Source: Pararhodobacter sp. (GTDB lineage Bacteria > Pseudomonadota > Alphaproteobacteria > Rhodobacterales > Rhodobacteraceae). From it: a stretch of 64,000 nt of DNA. Below the pieces are notes generated by a model, which worked only from the letters and a program-made list of their open reading frames with translations, did no database searches and was not told the DNA's origin. Numbering within the stretch: the first letter of the stretch is position 1; every line of letters starts with the position of its first letter. Position numbers and translations under genes: made by a program. Where the stretch lies: contig NZ_JAUCBZ010000015.1 in assembly GCF_034676545.1 (NCBI RefSeq), positions 124,001 to 188,000 on the forward strand, in the 5' to 3' direction. Of the stretch, positions 1 through 8,754 are shown one piece after another.

Positions 1-3000
1 GCCGATCTGGTGGTGCTGTCCTTCTCCGATTCCGATCTGGGCGCTTTCGCGGCGGGCTGGAAACGCAGCGCCGGCACCCTGCCGACCCTGCGCCTCGCCA
101 ATCTGGCGGCGCTGAAACATCCGCTTTCGGTTGATACCTACGTTGAAAACACGCTGGCGGGCGCAAAGGGCATCCTGATTCGCCTGATCGGCGGCGTGCC
201 TTATTGGTCGTATGGCTTGCAACAGGTGCAGGCCCTCGCCCAGCGCCACGGCATTGCCTTGGCCGTTCTGCCCGCCGATGGCCGCCCCGATACGCGCCTC
301 GATGACCTTTCAACCTTGCCGGTCTCCACCCTGCGCCGCCTCCAGCATCTGTGCGACCAAGGCGGCGCGGTGGCCGCCCAGGCCGCCCTGCAGCAAATGG
401 CGCTGGCGGCGGGGCTTTATGCCGCCCCGGTGCGCGGCGTGCGCGCCTTGCCCGAGGTTGGCGGCTGGACCCCGCAGGGCATCACCTGCCCCGCCGCGCT
501 GTCATTCGGCACCCGCCCGCGCATCGTTTTAACCTTCTACCGCGCCTATCTGACCGCCGCCGATACCCAGCCACTAGACGCCATATCGCAGGCGTTTGAC
601 GCGGCAGGTTATGACGTGGTCGGCCTGTTCGCGCCGTCCCTCAAGGCCCCCAACGCACGCGGCTGGTTGCGCCGCTGGGTCAAGGCGCTGGCCCCGGTCG
701 CCGTGGTCAACGCCACCGCTTTTTCCGCGCAGGGCGAGGGCGGCACGCCACTGGACGCGGGCGGCGTGCCGGTGTTTCAGGTGGCGCTGGCCACCAATGA
801 CCGCAAATCCTGGGCCGAGGCCGAGCGCGGCCTCTCGCCCGCCGATCTTGCGATGCATGTCGTGCTGCCCGAGGTGGACGGTCGCTTGTTCGGCGGAGTC
901 GTCAGTTTCAAGGACACTGGCGCGCGCGACCCTGACCTGCAATTCACCCGGCTTGAGCACCGCGCCGACCCCGCGCAAATCGCCGCTTTGGTCGATCAGG
1001 TTCTCGGTTGGGTGCGGCTGGCCACAACGCCGGTGGCCGTCCGTCGGCCTGCATTGGTGTTGTCCACCTACCCCGGAAAAACATGGCAAATGGCGCATGC
1101 CGTGGGGCTGGATGCTCTGGCCTCGGCCCGCGCGATTCTGGCCGATCTGGCGGCGCAGGGCTATGATGTCGAGGGCGTCGATCCGCGTGATCTGGAACAT
1201 GCGAGCATCGCGTTTCCGGTTAATGATTACCTAACGCTGCAAGCCAAGCTCCCGGAATCCTTACGTTCTGTTTTGTCCCACGGTGGGACAGACTGCGGGA
1301 CAGACTGCGGGACAGACTGCGGGACAGACCCCGATTTCCATGACGGGGCCTTTCATTTCAAGGCGCTGCGCGCCGGAAAAATCCTGATCGCCCTGCAACC
1401 CGAACGGGGCAATTTCAGCACCCGGGACGACGACTATCACGACCTCTCCCGCGCCCCCCGGCCCGCTTACGTCGCCTTCTATCTCTGGCTCGCCTCGCAA
1501 GCCGATTCACTGGTTCATATCGGCGCGCATGGAACGCTGGAATGGCTGCCCGGAAAATCCGTCGCCCTCTCGCCCGACTGCTGGCCCGCCGCCCTGACCC
1601 GCGGGTTGCCGGTGATCTACCCGTTCATCGTCAACGACCCCGGCGAGGCCGCGCAAGCCAAGCGCCGGATCGGAGCCGTCACGCTGGGCCACGTCCCGCC
1701 GCCGATGACCGTGGCCGACACCGGCGCGGGCATGGCAAGACTGGAAACCCTGCTCGATGAGTTCTCGAACGCCGACGGCCTCGACCCCGCCCGCCGCGAC
1801 CGCCTGCAGGCCGGCATCCGCGAGGAAGCGCAATCGCTGGGCCTCGAGGACGAGCTGGGTCTGAACGCCGCGACATCCCTGGCCGAGGCGATCACCCGCA
1901 TCGACCGCTTTGTCTGCGACGTCAAGGAAAGCCAGTTCGGCGACGGCTTGCATATCTTCGGCACTGGCGAGCATGGGGCGGCCGAATTGTCCGGCCTGCG
2001 CGCCGCCCTGTCCGGCCACTGGGTCGCCCCCGGCCCGTCCGGCTCGCCGTGGCGGGGCCGCCGCGATGTGCTGCCGACGGGCCGCAACCTGTTCACCACC
2101 GACCCCCGCGCCGTCCCCACCCGCGCCGCCTATGCCCAGGGCGTCGTGTTGGCCGAAGAACTCGTGCGCCGCCATTTGCAGGACCATGGCGACTACCCGC
2201 GCGGGCTGGTCGTCGATCTGTGGGGCAGCGCCACGATGCGCACGGCGGGCGAGGAATTCGCCATGGCGCTGCATCTGCTCGGCGCGCGGCCCCGATGGGA
2301 TGACGGCTCGGGCCGGGTCGCGGGTGTTGAAATCCTGCCGATTGCCGAACTCAACCGCCCCCGGCTGGACGTGACCCTGCGCGTCTCCGGCCTGTTCCGC
2401 GATGTGTTCCCTGACCTCGCCGCGCTGTTCGGCACCGCCGTGCAGGCGCTGGCCGCCCGCGACGAGGCCCCGGATTGGAACCCCTACGCCGGCCGATCAG
2501 ACCTTGCGCGCGTCTATGGCCCGACGCCCGGACAATACGGCATGGGCATGAACGACACCCCCGACACCTATACCGAGGACGCCCGCAAGCTGGCGGGCGA
2601 AGCGTGGCTCAAGGCCAGCAGTCACGCGCTGGACACGGATGTCAGCGACCCCCAAGGACTGGCCGCGCGGATGCAGAACGCGGATGCCTTTGTCCACCTG
2701 CAAGACCTGCCCGAAACCGATCTGCTGCTGGCCGCCGACTATGCCACGCACGAGGCCGGGTTCGCCGCAGCGCAAGCGATCACCGGCGGCAAGGCGGCGC
2801 TCTATCATCTGGATGCGCGCGATCCCCAAAACCCTCACGCCCGCACCCTGACCGAGGAAATCGCCCGTGTCGTGCGCGCCCGTGCCGCCAATCCGCGCTG
2901 GATCGACGGCATGATGCGCCACGGGTTCCGGGGTGGTGCGGAAATTGCCGCGACGCTGGATCATCTGGGGGCCTTTGCCCATCTCGCCGCGGCTGTGCCG

Positions 3001-3183
3001 CCGCAACTGATCGACCTCTATCATCAGGCCACGTTGGGCCGCGAGGACGTGCGCGAGTTTCTGAGCCGCGAGAACCCGCAGGCGCTTGCCGCGATGGAGG
3101 CCCGCTTTGCCGCGCTGCATGCCGCCGGGCTTTGGGTGACACGGCGGAACTCGATTCTGGCGAGCCTGACCCATGAGCTTTGA
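1..3183 (+). CDS. cobN: Cobaltochelatase subunit CobN (5' end outside window)
   Basis: This is the large subunit of the ATP-dependent aerobic cobaltochelatase, which inserts cobalt into hydrogenobyrinate a,c-diamide together with CobS and CobT (not in this window). The frame is open from base 1, so the N-terminus lies upstream; about 1060 residues are visible out of the 1100-1250 usual for the family. Family hallmarks are the segments HGTLEWLPGK and YPFIVNDPGEAAQAKRR in the middle and a conserved C-terminal part reaching TRRNSIL. A low-complexity GTDC repeat near visible residue 429 replaces a loop that normally precedes the LQPERG segment. The stop overlaps the cobG start by 11 bases, so the two are translationally linked. 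The identification is secure; whether the repeat is tolerated is not known. Confidence 0.95.
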   Translation, partial: ADLVVLSFSDSDLGAFAAGWKRSAGTLPTLRLANLAALKHPLSVDTYVENTLAGAKGILIRLIGGVPYWSYGLQQVQALAQRHGIALAVLPADGRPDTRLDDLSTLPVSTLRRLQHLCDQGGAVAAQAALQQMALAAGLYAAPVRGVRALPEVGGWTPQGITCPAALSFGTRPRIVLTFYRAYLTAADTQPLDAISQAFDAAGYDVVGLFAPSLKAPNARGWLRRWVKALAPVAVVNATAFSAQGEGGTPLDAGGVPVFQVALATNDRKSWAEAERGLSPADLAMHVVLPEVDGRLFGGVVSFKDTGARDPDLQFTRLEHRADPAQIAALVDQVLGWVRLATTPVAVRRPALVLSTYPGKTWQMAHAVGLDALASARAILADLAAQGYDVEGVDPRDLEHASIAFPVNDYLTLQAKLPESLRSVLSHGGTDCGTDCGTDCGTDPDFHDGAFHFKALRAGKILIALQPERGNFSTRDDDYHDLSRAPRPAYVAFYLWLASQADSLVHIGAHGTLEWLPGKSVALSPDCWPAALTRGLPVIYPFIVNDPGEAAQAKRRIGAVTLGHVPPPMTVADTGAGMARLETLLDEFSNADGLDPARRDRLQAGIREEAQSLGLEDELGLNAATSLAEAITRIDRFVCDVKESQFGDGLHIFGTGEHGAAELSGLRAALSGHWVAPGPSGSPWRGRRDVLPTGRNLFTTDPRAVPTRAAYAQGVVLAEELVRRHLQDHGDYPRGLVVDLWGSATMRTAGEEFAMALHLLGARPRWDDGSGRVAGVEILPIAELNRPRLDVTLRVSGLFRDVFPDLAALFGTAVQALAARDEAPDWNPYAGRSDLARVYGPTPGQYGMGMNDTPDTYTEDARKLAGEAWLKASSHALDTDVSDPQGLAARMQNADAFVHLQDLPETDLLLAADYATHEAGFAAAQAITGGKAALYHLDARDPQNPHARTLTEEIARVVRARAANPRWIDGMMRHGFRGGAEIAATLDHLGAFAHLAAAVPPQLIDLYHQATLGREDVREFLSRENPQALAAMEARFAALHAAGLWVTRRNSILASLTHEL
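1285..1329 (+). repeat. 12-bp in-frame tandem repeat inside cobN (3.75 copies)
   Basis: The unit GGGACAGACTGC occurs three times without mismatch (1285-1296, 1297-1308, 1309-1320), followed by a partial fourth copy of 9 bases. It encodes Gly-Thr-Asp-Cys repeats in the cobN frame. Immediately before it, TGTCCCA (1274-1280) and TGGGACA (1284-1290) form a 7-bp inverted repeat that overlaps the first unit. Because the unit is a multiple of three, changes in copy number would keep the frame. Confidence 0.95.
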
Positions 3184-4300
3184 GGTCAAAGGCTGGTGCC
3201 CCGGCGCGCATCGTCCGATGATGTCGGGCGACGGCTATGTGGTGCGGGTGCGCCCCCGGTTGGGGCGGTTGACCGCCCGGCAAGCAATGGGTCTGTGCGC
3301 GGCGGCCTTGCGGCATGGCGCGGGCCTGATCGACGTGACGAACCGGGCGAATATCCAGATCCGGGGGGTGGCAGAGGGGGCCTGGCCCGCGTTGATGCGT
3401 GATCTGGGGGCACTTGATCTGCTGGACGAGGACGCCGACACCGAGACCCGCCGCAATATCATGGTCACCCCGGATTGGGCGCTGGGCGACGACACGCACC
3501 GCCTCGCCACGGAACTGCTGGCGCGGTTGGCCGAATTGCCGCCCCTGCCGCCCAAGATGGGCTTTGCGATTGACGCGGGCGCGGGGCCGGTTCTGGGCGA
3601 GATCTCGGCGGATTTTCGCATCGAACGTGGCACCGGGGGCGGGCTGATCCTGCGGGCGGATGGTCGAGAGCTTGGGATGCCGCTGGCACCGGGGGCCGAG
3701 ATCGACGCGCTGATCGGCTTGGCGGCGTGGTTTGTTGCCTCGCGCGGGGTCGAGGCGGGGCGGATGGCGCGCCACGACGCTCCGCTGCCCGGTTGGGCGC
3801 AAGGAACAGAGCGCCCGGCCAACCCCGGCACGCCGCTGCACGTCGGACCGCATGCCTTGGGGGCGGCGCATGGCCTCGCATTCGGCCAGATCCGGGCGAC
3901 GGATTTGGCGAACACCCTGCACGACAGCAACGCCGTGGCCCTGCGCGTGACTCCGTGGCGGATGCTGATCCTCGAAGGCGGCGAACCGGGACCACGCGAC
4001 GGCCTGATCTGGACGCAAGACAGCCCGTTGATGCGCACCGATGCCTGCCCCGGCGCGCCCTTTTGCCCGCAGGCCAGCGTGGAAACCCGCGCCTTGGCGG
4101 CACGTCTTGCGCCTGTTGCAAAAGGCCGTCTGCATGTGTCGGGCTGCGCAAAAGGCTGCGCGCGCAAGACCGCCGCAGAGACGGTGGTGATCGGTAACGC
4201 CGGACGTTTCGACATCGCTTTTACCGCCCGCGCGGGCGATACACCTGCGCTGCGGGGCCTGACCCTGACTCAAATCCTTGACCATTTCGGAGCCGCCTGA
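3173..4300 (+). CDS. cobG: Precorrin-3B synthase CobG
   Basis: CobG is the oxygen-dependent monooxygenase that converts precorrin-3A to precorrin-3B, the step that defines the aerobic B12 route. It belongs to the sulfite/nitrite reductase-like family with a [4Fe-4S] centre. The cysteine pattern is visible in the C-terminal third as DACPGAPFCPQ followed by SGCAKGCA. At 375 residues it is of normal family length. The ATG overlaps the end of cobN, and the gene ends directly before the cobH start, which fits one polycistronic message. The N-terminal segment SFEVKGWCPGAHRPMMSGDG is typical of the family, supporting this start. Confidence 0.93.
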   Translation: MSFEVKGWCPGAHRPMMSGDGYVVRVRPRLGRLTARQAMGLCAAALRHGAGLIDVTNRANIQIRGVAEGAWPALMRDLGALDLLDEDADTETRRNIMVTPDWALGDDTHRLATELLARLAELPPLPPKMGFAIDAGAGPVLGEISADFRIERGTGGGLILRADGRELGMPLAPGAEIDALIGLAAWFVASRGVEAGRMARHDAPLPGWAQGTERPANPGTPLHVGPHALGAAHGLAFGQIRATDLANTLHDSNAVALRVTPWRMLILEGGEPGPRDGLIWTQDSPLMRTDACPGAPFCPQASVETRALAARLAPVAKGRLHVSGCAKGCARKTAAETVVIGNAGRFDIAFTARAGDTPALRGLTLTQILDHFGAA

Positions 4301-4930
4301 ATGCCTTATACCTATGAAACCGACGGCGCCGCGATCTATCGCCAGTCTTTCGCCACGATCCGCGCCGAGGCTGATCTGGCGCGCTTTGACGCCGACGAGG
4401 AACAGGTCGCCGTGCGCATGATCCACGCCGCCGGCATGGTCGGGCTGGAGGAGTTCGTGCAGTTCTCGCCCGGTTTCATGGCCGCCGCGCGCGGCGCTCT
4501 GGAGGCGGGTGCGCCGATCCTGTGCGACGCCTATATGGTGTCCGAAGGCGTCACGCGGCCACGTCTGCCCGCGAACAATGAGGTGATCTGCACCCTGCGC
4601 GACCCGGTGGTTCCGGCTATGGCCAAGGAGATGGGCAACACGCGGTCAGCGGCGGCGCTGGAGCTGTGGCGGCCGCATCTGGCGGGGGCGCTGGTGGCAA
4701 TTGGCAATGCGCCGACGGCTTTGTTTCACCTGCTGAATATGCTTGAGGACCCCGATTGCCCGCGCCCGGCGGCGATCATTGGTTGCCCGGTGGGCTTTGT
4801 CGGCGCAATGGAGAGCAAGGATGCGCTCTGGGAGGCGCAGCCGGTGCCAAGCGTGATCGTCAAAGGCCGTCTGGGCGGCAGCGCGATCACCGTCGCGGCA
4901 ATCAACGCCATCGCGAGCCGCAAGGAATGA
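4301..4930 (+). CDS. cobH: Precorrin-8X methylmutase CobH
   Basis: CobH moves the C11 methyl group to C12, converting precorrin-8X to hydrogenobyrinate. The 209-residue protein has the usual length, with the N-terminal segment YETDGAAIYRQSFATIRAEADL and the central GNAPTALFHLL and GCPVGFVGAMESK segments that line the active site in this family. The start follows the cobG stop with no gap. The stop shares an ATGA with the next gene, cobI. There is no sign of damage. Confidence 0.95.
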   Translation: MPYTYETDGAAIYRQSFATIRAEADLARFDADEEQVAVRMIHAAGMVGLEEFVQFSPGFMAAARGALEAGAPILCDAYMVSEGVTRPRLPANNEVICTLRDPVVPAMAKEMGNTRSAAALELWRPHLAGALVAIGNAPTALFHLLNMLEDPDCPRPAAIIGCPVGFVGAMESKDALWEAQPVPSVIVKGRLGGSAITVAAINAIASRKE

Positions 4931-5646
4931 GCGGCACGGTTCATGGCGTGGGTCTGGGGCCGGGGGCGGCGGATCTGATGAGCGTGCGCGCGGATCGTCT
5001 GGTGCGCGGCGCGCGGCATGTGGCGTATTTCCGCAAGGGCGGGCGGCAGGGTCAGGCGCGGCGGATTGTCGAGGGAATGCTGCGCGCGGATGCCGTGGAG
5101 TTTCCGATGGAATACCCGGTAACGACCGAGATCCCGCTGGAAGATCCGCGCTATGCGGTTGCTCTGGCCGGGTTCTATGCCAAATGCGCCGCGCATCTGC
5201 GCGGGCTGGCCGAGGGCGGCGCGGATGTTGTGGTGCTGTGCGAAGGGGATCCGTTTTTCTATGGCTCGTTCATGCATTTGTTCACGCGGCTCAAGGATGA
5301 CGTGCCGGTGCAGGTGGTGCCAGCGATCACCGGCATGTCGGCGGCCTGGACGGCGACGGGCGCGCCGATCACCTGGGGCGATGACGTGTTGACAGTGGCC
5401 CCGGCCACCTTGAGCGAGGCGGAACTGACCCGCCGGATCGCCGAGACCGACGCGCTGGTGGTGATGAAAATCGGCCAGAACCTGCCCAAATTGAAACGCG
5501 CGATTGCGGCGGCGGGGCGGATGGAGGCGGCGTGGCTGGTGGAATATGCGGCGATGCCGGAACAGCGGGTGATGCCTTTGGCTGAGGCTGAAACCGCGCC
5601 GTATTTCTCGATTGCGATTCTTCATGGAGAGGGGCGCAGACCATGA
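4927..5646 (+). CDS. cobI: Precorrin-2 C20-methyltransferase CobI
   Basis: An SAM-dependent methyltransferase of the tetrapyrrole methylase fold that methylates precorrin-2 at C20. The protein of 239 residues begins at an ATG that overlaps the cobH stop (ATGA) and shows the family opening GVGLGPGAADLMSVRA, then CEGDPFFYGSFMHL and VPAITGMSAAWTATG. An upstream in-frame extension to 4756 exists but only overlaps cobH and is not believed. The stop overlaps the cobJ start by four bases. Confidence 0.93.
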   Translation: MSGTVHGVGLGPGAADLMSVRADRLVRGARHVAYFRKGGRQGQARRIVEGMLRADAVEFPMEYPVTTEIPLEDPRYAVALAGFYAKCAAHLRGLAEGGADVVVLCEGDPFFYGSFMHLFTRLKDDVPVQVVPAITGMSAAWTATGAPITWGDDVLTVAPATLSEAELTRRIAETDALVVMKIGQNLPKLKRAIAAAGRMEAAWLVEYAAMPEQRVMPLAEAETAPYFSIAILHGEGRRP

Positions 5647-6389
5647 CCGGCTGGGTGGTGATCGCCGGGCTGGGGCCGGGCAGCGACGCGATGGTGACGC
5701 CTGAAGTGCGCGGCGCCTTGGCGCAAGCCACGGATATCGTGGGGTATATTCCCTATGTCGCCCGAGTGGCACCGCGTGAGGGCCTGACGCTGCACGCCAG
5801 CGACAACCGCGTGGAGATCGACCGTTCACGGCATGCCTTGGCGATGGCGGCGGCAGGGAAACGGGTGGTTGTGGTGTCCTCGGGCGATCCGGGGGTGTTT
5901 GCCATGGCTTCGGCGGTGTTCGAGGCGCTGGAGGCCGGGCCAGAGCATTGGCGTGCGCTGGAAATCCGCGTGTTGCCGGGAATCACGGCGATGCTGGCGG
6001 CGGCGGCAGCGGCGGGTGCGCCACTGGGCCATGACTTTTGCACCATCAATCTGAGCGACAATCTGAAACCCTGGGCGCTGATCGAGAAACGCCTGCGTTT
6101 GGCGGCAGAGGCCGATTTCGCGATGGCGTTCTACAACCCGCGCTCGAAATCCCGGCCAGAAGGCTTTGCGCGTGCGCTGGAGGTGCTGCGCGAGGCGTGT
6201 GGCGATGCGCGGCCGGTCCTGTTTGCGCGGGCGGTTTCGACACCGGACCAGGCGTTGCGGATCGTGCCGCTGACCGAGGCCACGCCCGAGATGGCGGATA
6301 TGCGGACCATGGTGATCGTGGGATCCTCGACGACGCGGATCATCGACACACCGCGCGGGCCGATCCTGTATACGCCGAGGTCGGTGTGA
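5643..6389 (+). CDS. cobJ: Precorrin-3B C17-methyltransferase CobJ
   Basis: CobJ contracts the ring and methylates C17, turning precorrin-3B into precorrin-4. It is a 248-residue tetrapyrrole methylase with the opening IAGLGPGSDAMVTPEV, the SSGDPGVFAMA loop, LPGITAMLAAAAAAGAPLGHDF, and the late segment AFYNPRSKSRP that separates CobJ from its relatives. Its ATG overlaps the cobI stop. It is the last plus-strand gene before the oppositely oriented cobK, and a GC-rich hairpin follows its stop. Confidence 0.94.
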   Translation: MTGWVVIAGLGPGSDAMVTPEVRGALAQATDIVGYIPYVARVAPREGLTLHASDNRVEIDRSRHALAMAAAGKRVVVVSSGDPGVFAMASAVFEALEAGPEHWRALEIRVLPGITAMLAAAAAAGAPLGHDFCTINLSDNLKPWALIEKRLRLAAEADFAMAFYNPRSKSRPEGFARALEVLREACGDARPVLFARAVSTPDQALRIVPLTEATPEMADMRTMVIVGSSTTRIIDTPRGPILYTPRSV

Positions 6390-6398
6390 GCGTCGCAA

Positions 6399-6414
6399 GG
6401 GGGCGTTGCCCCCC
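6399..6414. terminator. GC-rich hairpin between convergent cobJ and cobK
   Basis: GGGGGC (6399-6404), the loop GTT and GCCCCC (from 6408) form a strong short stem in the 80-base gap between the convergent 3' ends of cobJ and cobK. No long T-run follows on either strand, so it is a plausible but not classical intrinsic terminator. Confidence 0.45.
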
Positions 6415-6469
6415 TCGCCGCTGCGCGGCTCACCCCCCAGAGTATTTTGGGCAAGATGATGTCAGGGTG

Positions 6470-7201
6470 TCACGCGGTCACAAACGCCAGCACATCGGCC
6501 AGAGTGTGGGTCTCTTGGCGCGGCGGCAGGAGAGGGCGCTCGATCATCAGGACCGGCAGGCCGAGGACGCGCGCGGCCTGAAGTTTCGAGAGAGAGCCGG
6601 TGCCGCCGGCGTTCTTGCTGACCACGAGGGCGATCTGGTGGGTCTGCATCAAGGCGCGGTCGGCCTCGGCGCTGAACGGGCCGCGATCGATGATCACGGT
6701 GTGATGCGGCAAGGGCGGGACCTCGGTCGGGGCATCGACGAGGCGCAGAAGGTAGTTGTGCTGGGGTTGCGCGGCGAACTGCGCCAAGTGCATCCGGCCA
6801 ATCGCCAGCATGATGTTTTGCGGCGGGCCGGACAGGGCAGCCACGGCGGCGGCCATGTCGGGGACTTGGTGCCACCTGTCGCCGGGTCCGGGTTCCCATT
6901 TTGGGCGGGTCAGGGCAATGAGCGGCACGCCGGTTTCCTGCGTCGCGGCCACGGCGTTGGTGCTCATTTGCGCGGCGAACGGGTGTGTGGCATCCACCAG
7001 ATGCGTGATCTGCTGGTCGCGCAGGTATTGGATCAGGCCGGGCACGCCGCCAAAGCCGCCGATGCGCACCGGGATGGGCTGCGGTTTGGGGCGCTCGACG
7101 CGGCCCATGTAGGACAGGGTCGCGGGAATGTTTGCCTCGGCGAGAGCGCGGCACAGGGCGCTGGCTTCGGTGGTGCCGCCAAGGACAAGGATGTTTGGCA
7201 T
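6470..7201 (-). CDS. cobK: Precorrin-6A reductase CobK
   Basis: CobK reduces precorrin-6A to dihydro-precorrin-6A (precorrin-6Y/6B naming) with NADPH. The 243-residue protein begins MPNILVLGGTTEASALCRAL, the dinucleotide-binding start expected in this family, and carries the conserved DATHPFAAQMS segment. It is the only gene of the cluster on the minus strand. Its ATG occupies the complement of 7199-7201, and the cobL ATG on the other strand occupies 7200-7202, so both start codons share one CATG. A GGAG about eight bases upstream of the cobK start lies within cobL codons. Confidence 0.93.
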   Translation of the reverse strand: MPNILVLGGTTEASALCRALAEANIPATLSYMGRVERPKPQPIPVRIGGFGGVPGLIQYLRDQQITHLVDATHPFAAQMSTNAVAATQETGVPLIALTRPKWEPGPGDRWHQVPDMAAAVAALSGPPQNIMLAIGRMHLAQFAAQPQHNYLLRLVDAPTEVPPLPHHTVIIDRGPFSAEADRALMQTHQIALVVSKNAGGTGSLSKLQAARVLGLPVLMIERPLLPPRQETHTLADVLAFVTA

Positions 7202-8410
7202 GGGTGAGGCTCCGCGCGTGTTACCGTGGCTGGTGATTGTTGGCCTGGGCGAAGATGGACTGGATGGGCTGCCGCCTGCAAGCCAAGATGCGCTGGCCGC
7301 GGCGGACGTGGTGATGGGCGCGGCGCGGCATCTGGCGCTGCTGCCGGGGTTGACGGCGGAGCGGGTCGAGTGGCCGGTGCCCTTTGCCGAGGGCGTGCCA
7401 CGCCTGCTGGCCCTGCGCGGGCGACGGGTGGTGATGCTGGCCAGTGGCGATCCGTTCTGGTTCGGGGCGGGCACGGTTCTGGCGCGGCATCTGGAGCCGG
7501 GCGAGTGGGTCGCCTATCCGGGGGCGTCGGTGTTTTCGCTGGCGGCGGCGCGGTTGGGCTGGGGGCTGGAAGGCGTGGCGTGCCTTGGCCTGCACGCGGC
7601 CCCTTTGGCACGGCTGCGGCGGATCTGGCACCGGGGTTTCGGGCGATTGTGACGCTGCGCGATGGGGCAGCGGTGGCGGATCTGGCGGGCTATCTGGTGG
7701 CCGAAGGGTTCGGCGAGACGGCGCTGACTGTGCTGGAGACTTTGGGCGGCCCGCGTGAACGGGTGCGGCGGGTGACGGCGGCGGAGTATGCGTTGGGCGA
7801 TGTGCAGCATCCGGTTGCCTGTGCGCTTGAGGTTCAGGGCGCGGGGGCGGTGATGGGCCGGGCCTCGGGGCTGGCGGATGACTGGTTCGCGCATGACGGG
7901 CAGATCACCAAGCGCCCGGTGCGGGCGTTGGCGCTGTCGGCCTTGGCGCCGCATGCGGGTGAAATGTTGTGGGACATCGGCGCGGGCTCTGGGTCGATCA
8001 GCGTTGAATGGTTGTTGCGCGCGGCCAGCACGCAGGCGATCGGCTTTGAGGCGGACCCGGTGCGGGCGGCGCGCGGGCGCGAGAATGCGGCACGGCTGGG
8101 GGTCGAGCGGTTGCAGATCGTCGAGGCCCGCGCGCCCGAGGGGCTGGCGGGGCAACCTCTGCCCGATGCGGTATTCATCGGCGGGGGGCTGTCGCAGGGC
8201 TTGCTGGAGGTGTTGTTCGCGATGCTCCCCAAAGGCACGCGCTTGGTGGCCCATGCCGTGACCCTGGAATCCGAGGCCGTTCTGGCGCAATGGCACGCGG
8301 ACAGGGGCGGCAGTCTGTTGCGCATCGAATTGGCCGAGGCGCAGGCTCTGGGCACGCGGCGCGGCTGGAAATCGGCCTATCCGGTGGTGCAATGGAGCGT
8401 CACGCTGTGA
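7200..8410 (+). pseudogene. cobL: Precorrin-6Y C5,15-methyltransferase CobL, interrupted by a single-base frameshift
   Basis: CobL methylates C5 and C15 and removes the C12 acetate carboxyl. It is a fusion of a CbiE-like N-half and a CbiT-like C-half. The first frame (7200-7652) has LVIVGLGEDGLDGLP and ASGDPFWFGAGT. Homology then switches frame near 7620 and continues with DLAPGFRAIVTLRDG, GLADDWFAHDGQITKRPVR and the SAM site DIGAGSGSISVEWL, to 8410. Restoring one base near 7620 would give about 403 residues, normal for CobL. The break lies within the CbiE half, not at the domain border. The first-frame stop (7650-7652) overlaps a GTG at 7649 in the second frame, so re-initiation could still give the CbiT half. 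An assembly error is equally possible. Confidence 0.85.
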
Positions 8411-8754
8411 TCGTCGCGGGGTTCGGGTTTTCCACGCGTGCTACCACCGAGTCGCTGCGCGATGCCTTGGCGATCACCGGGGTTTGCGTGGATGCGCTGG
8501 CCACTCTGGCGGATAAATCCGAAGCGCTGAAACCCTTGGCCGCAGAATTGGGCGTGCCGGTCATTGCGGTTGACGGCCCCCTGCCCGACACGCCGACGCA
8601 ATCCCCCCGCAGCCTGAGCGCGCGCGGCATCGGCAGCGTCGCCGAGGCTTGCGCGCTTGCCGCCGTGGGCGCGGGCGGGTATCTGCGCGGCACCCGAGTC
8701 ACCTCAGGCGACCATCTGGCCACCTGTGCCATCGCGCAAGGAGCACAAGAATGA
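8392..8754 (+). CDS. cobE: Cobalamin biosynthesis protein CobE (CbiG C-domain-like)
   Basis: A 120-residue protein matching CobE, related to the C-terminal domain of CbiG. In the aerobic pathway it is needed for cobalamin production, but its exact chemistry is not well defined. Visible family features are AGFGFSTRATTESLRDAL near the N-terminus and ARGIGSVAEACALAAVGAGGYL in the middle. The ATG at 8392 lies 19 bases inside the cobL end; a GTG at 8407 overlapping the cobL stop is an alternative. The stop overlaps the cobM ATG. Confidence 0.85.
   Translation: MERHAVIVAGFGFSTRATTESLRDALAITGVCVDALATLADKSEALKPLAAELGVPVIAVDGPLPDTPTQSPRSLSARGIGSVAEACALAAVGAGGYLRGTRVTSGDHLATCAIAQGAQE

Noticed and set aside
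1285..1329. Tandem repeat considered as a CRISPR-like array
   Set aside because: The units are contiguous 12-mers without spacers and are in frame with cobN.
7600..7660. Programmed ribosomal frameshifting in cobL
   Set aside because: No slippery heptamer or clear downstream stimulator was seen, and the family is not known for it; a mutation or sequencing error is simpler.
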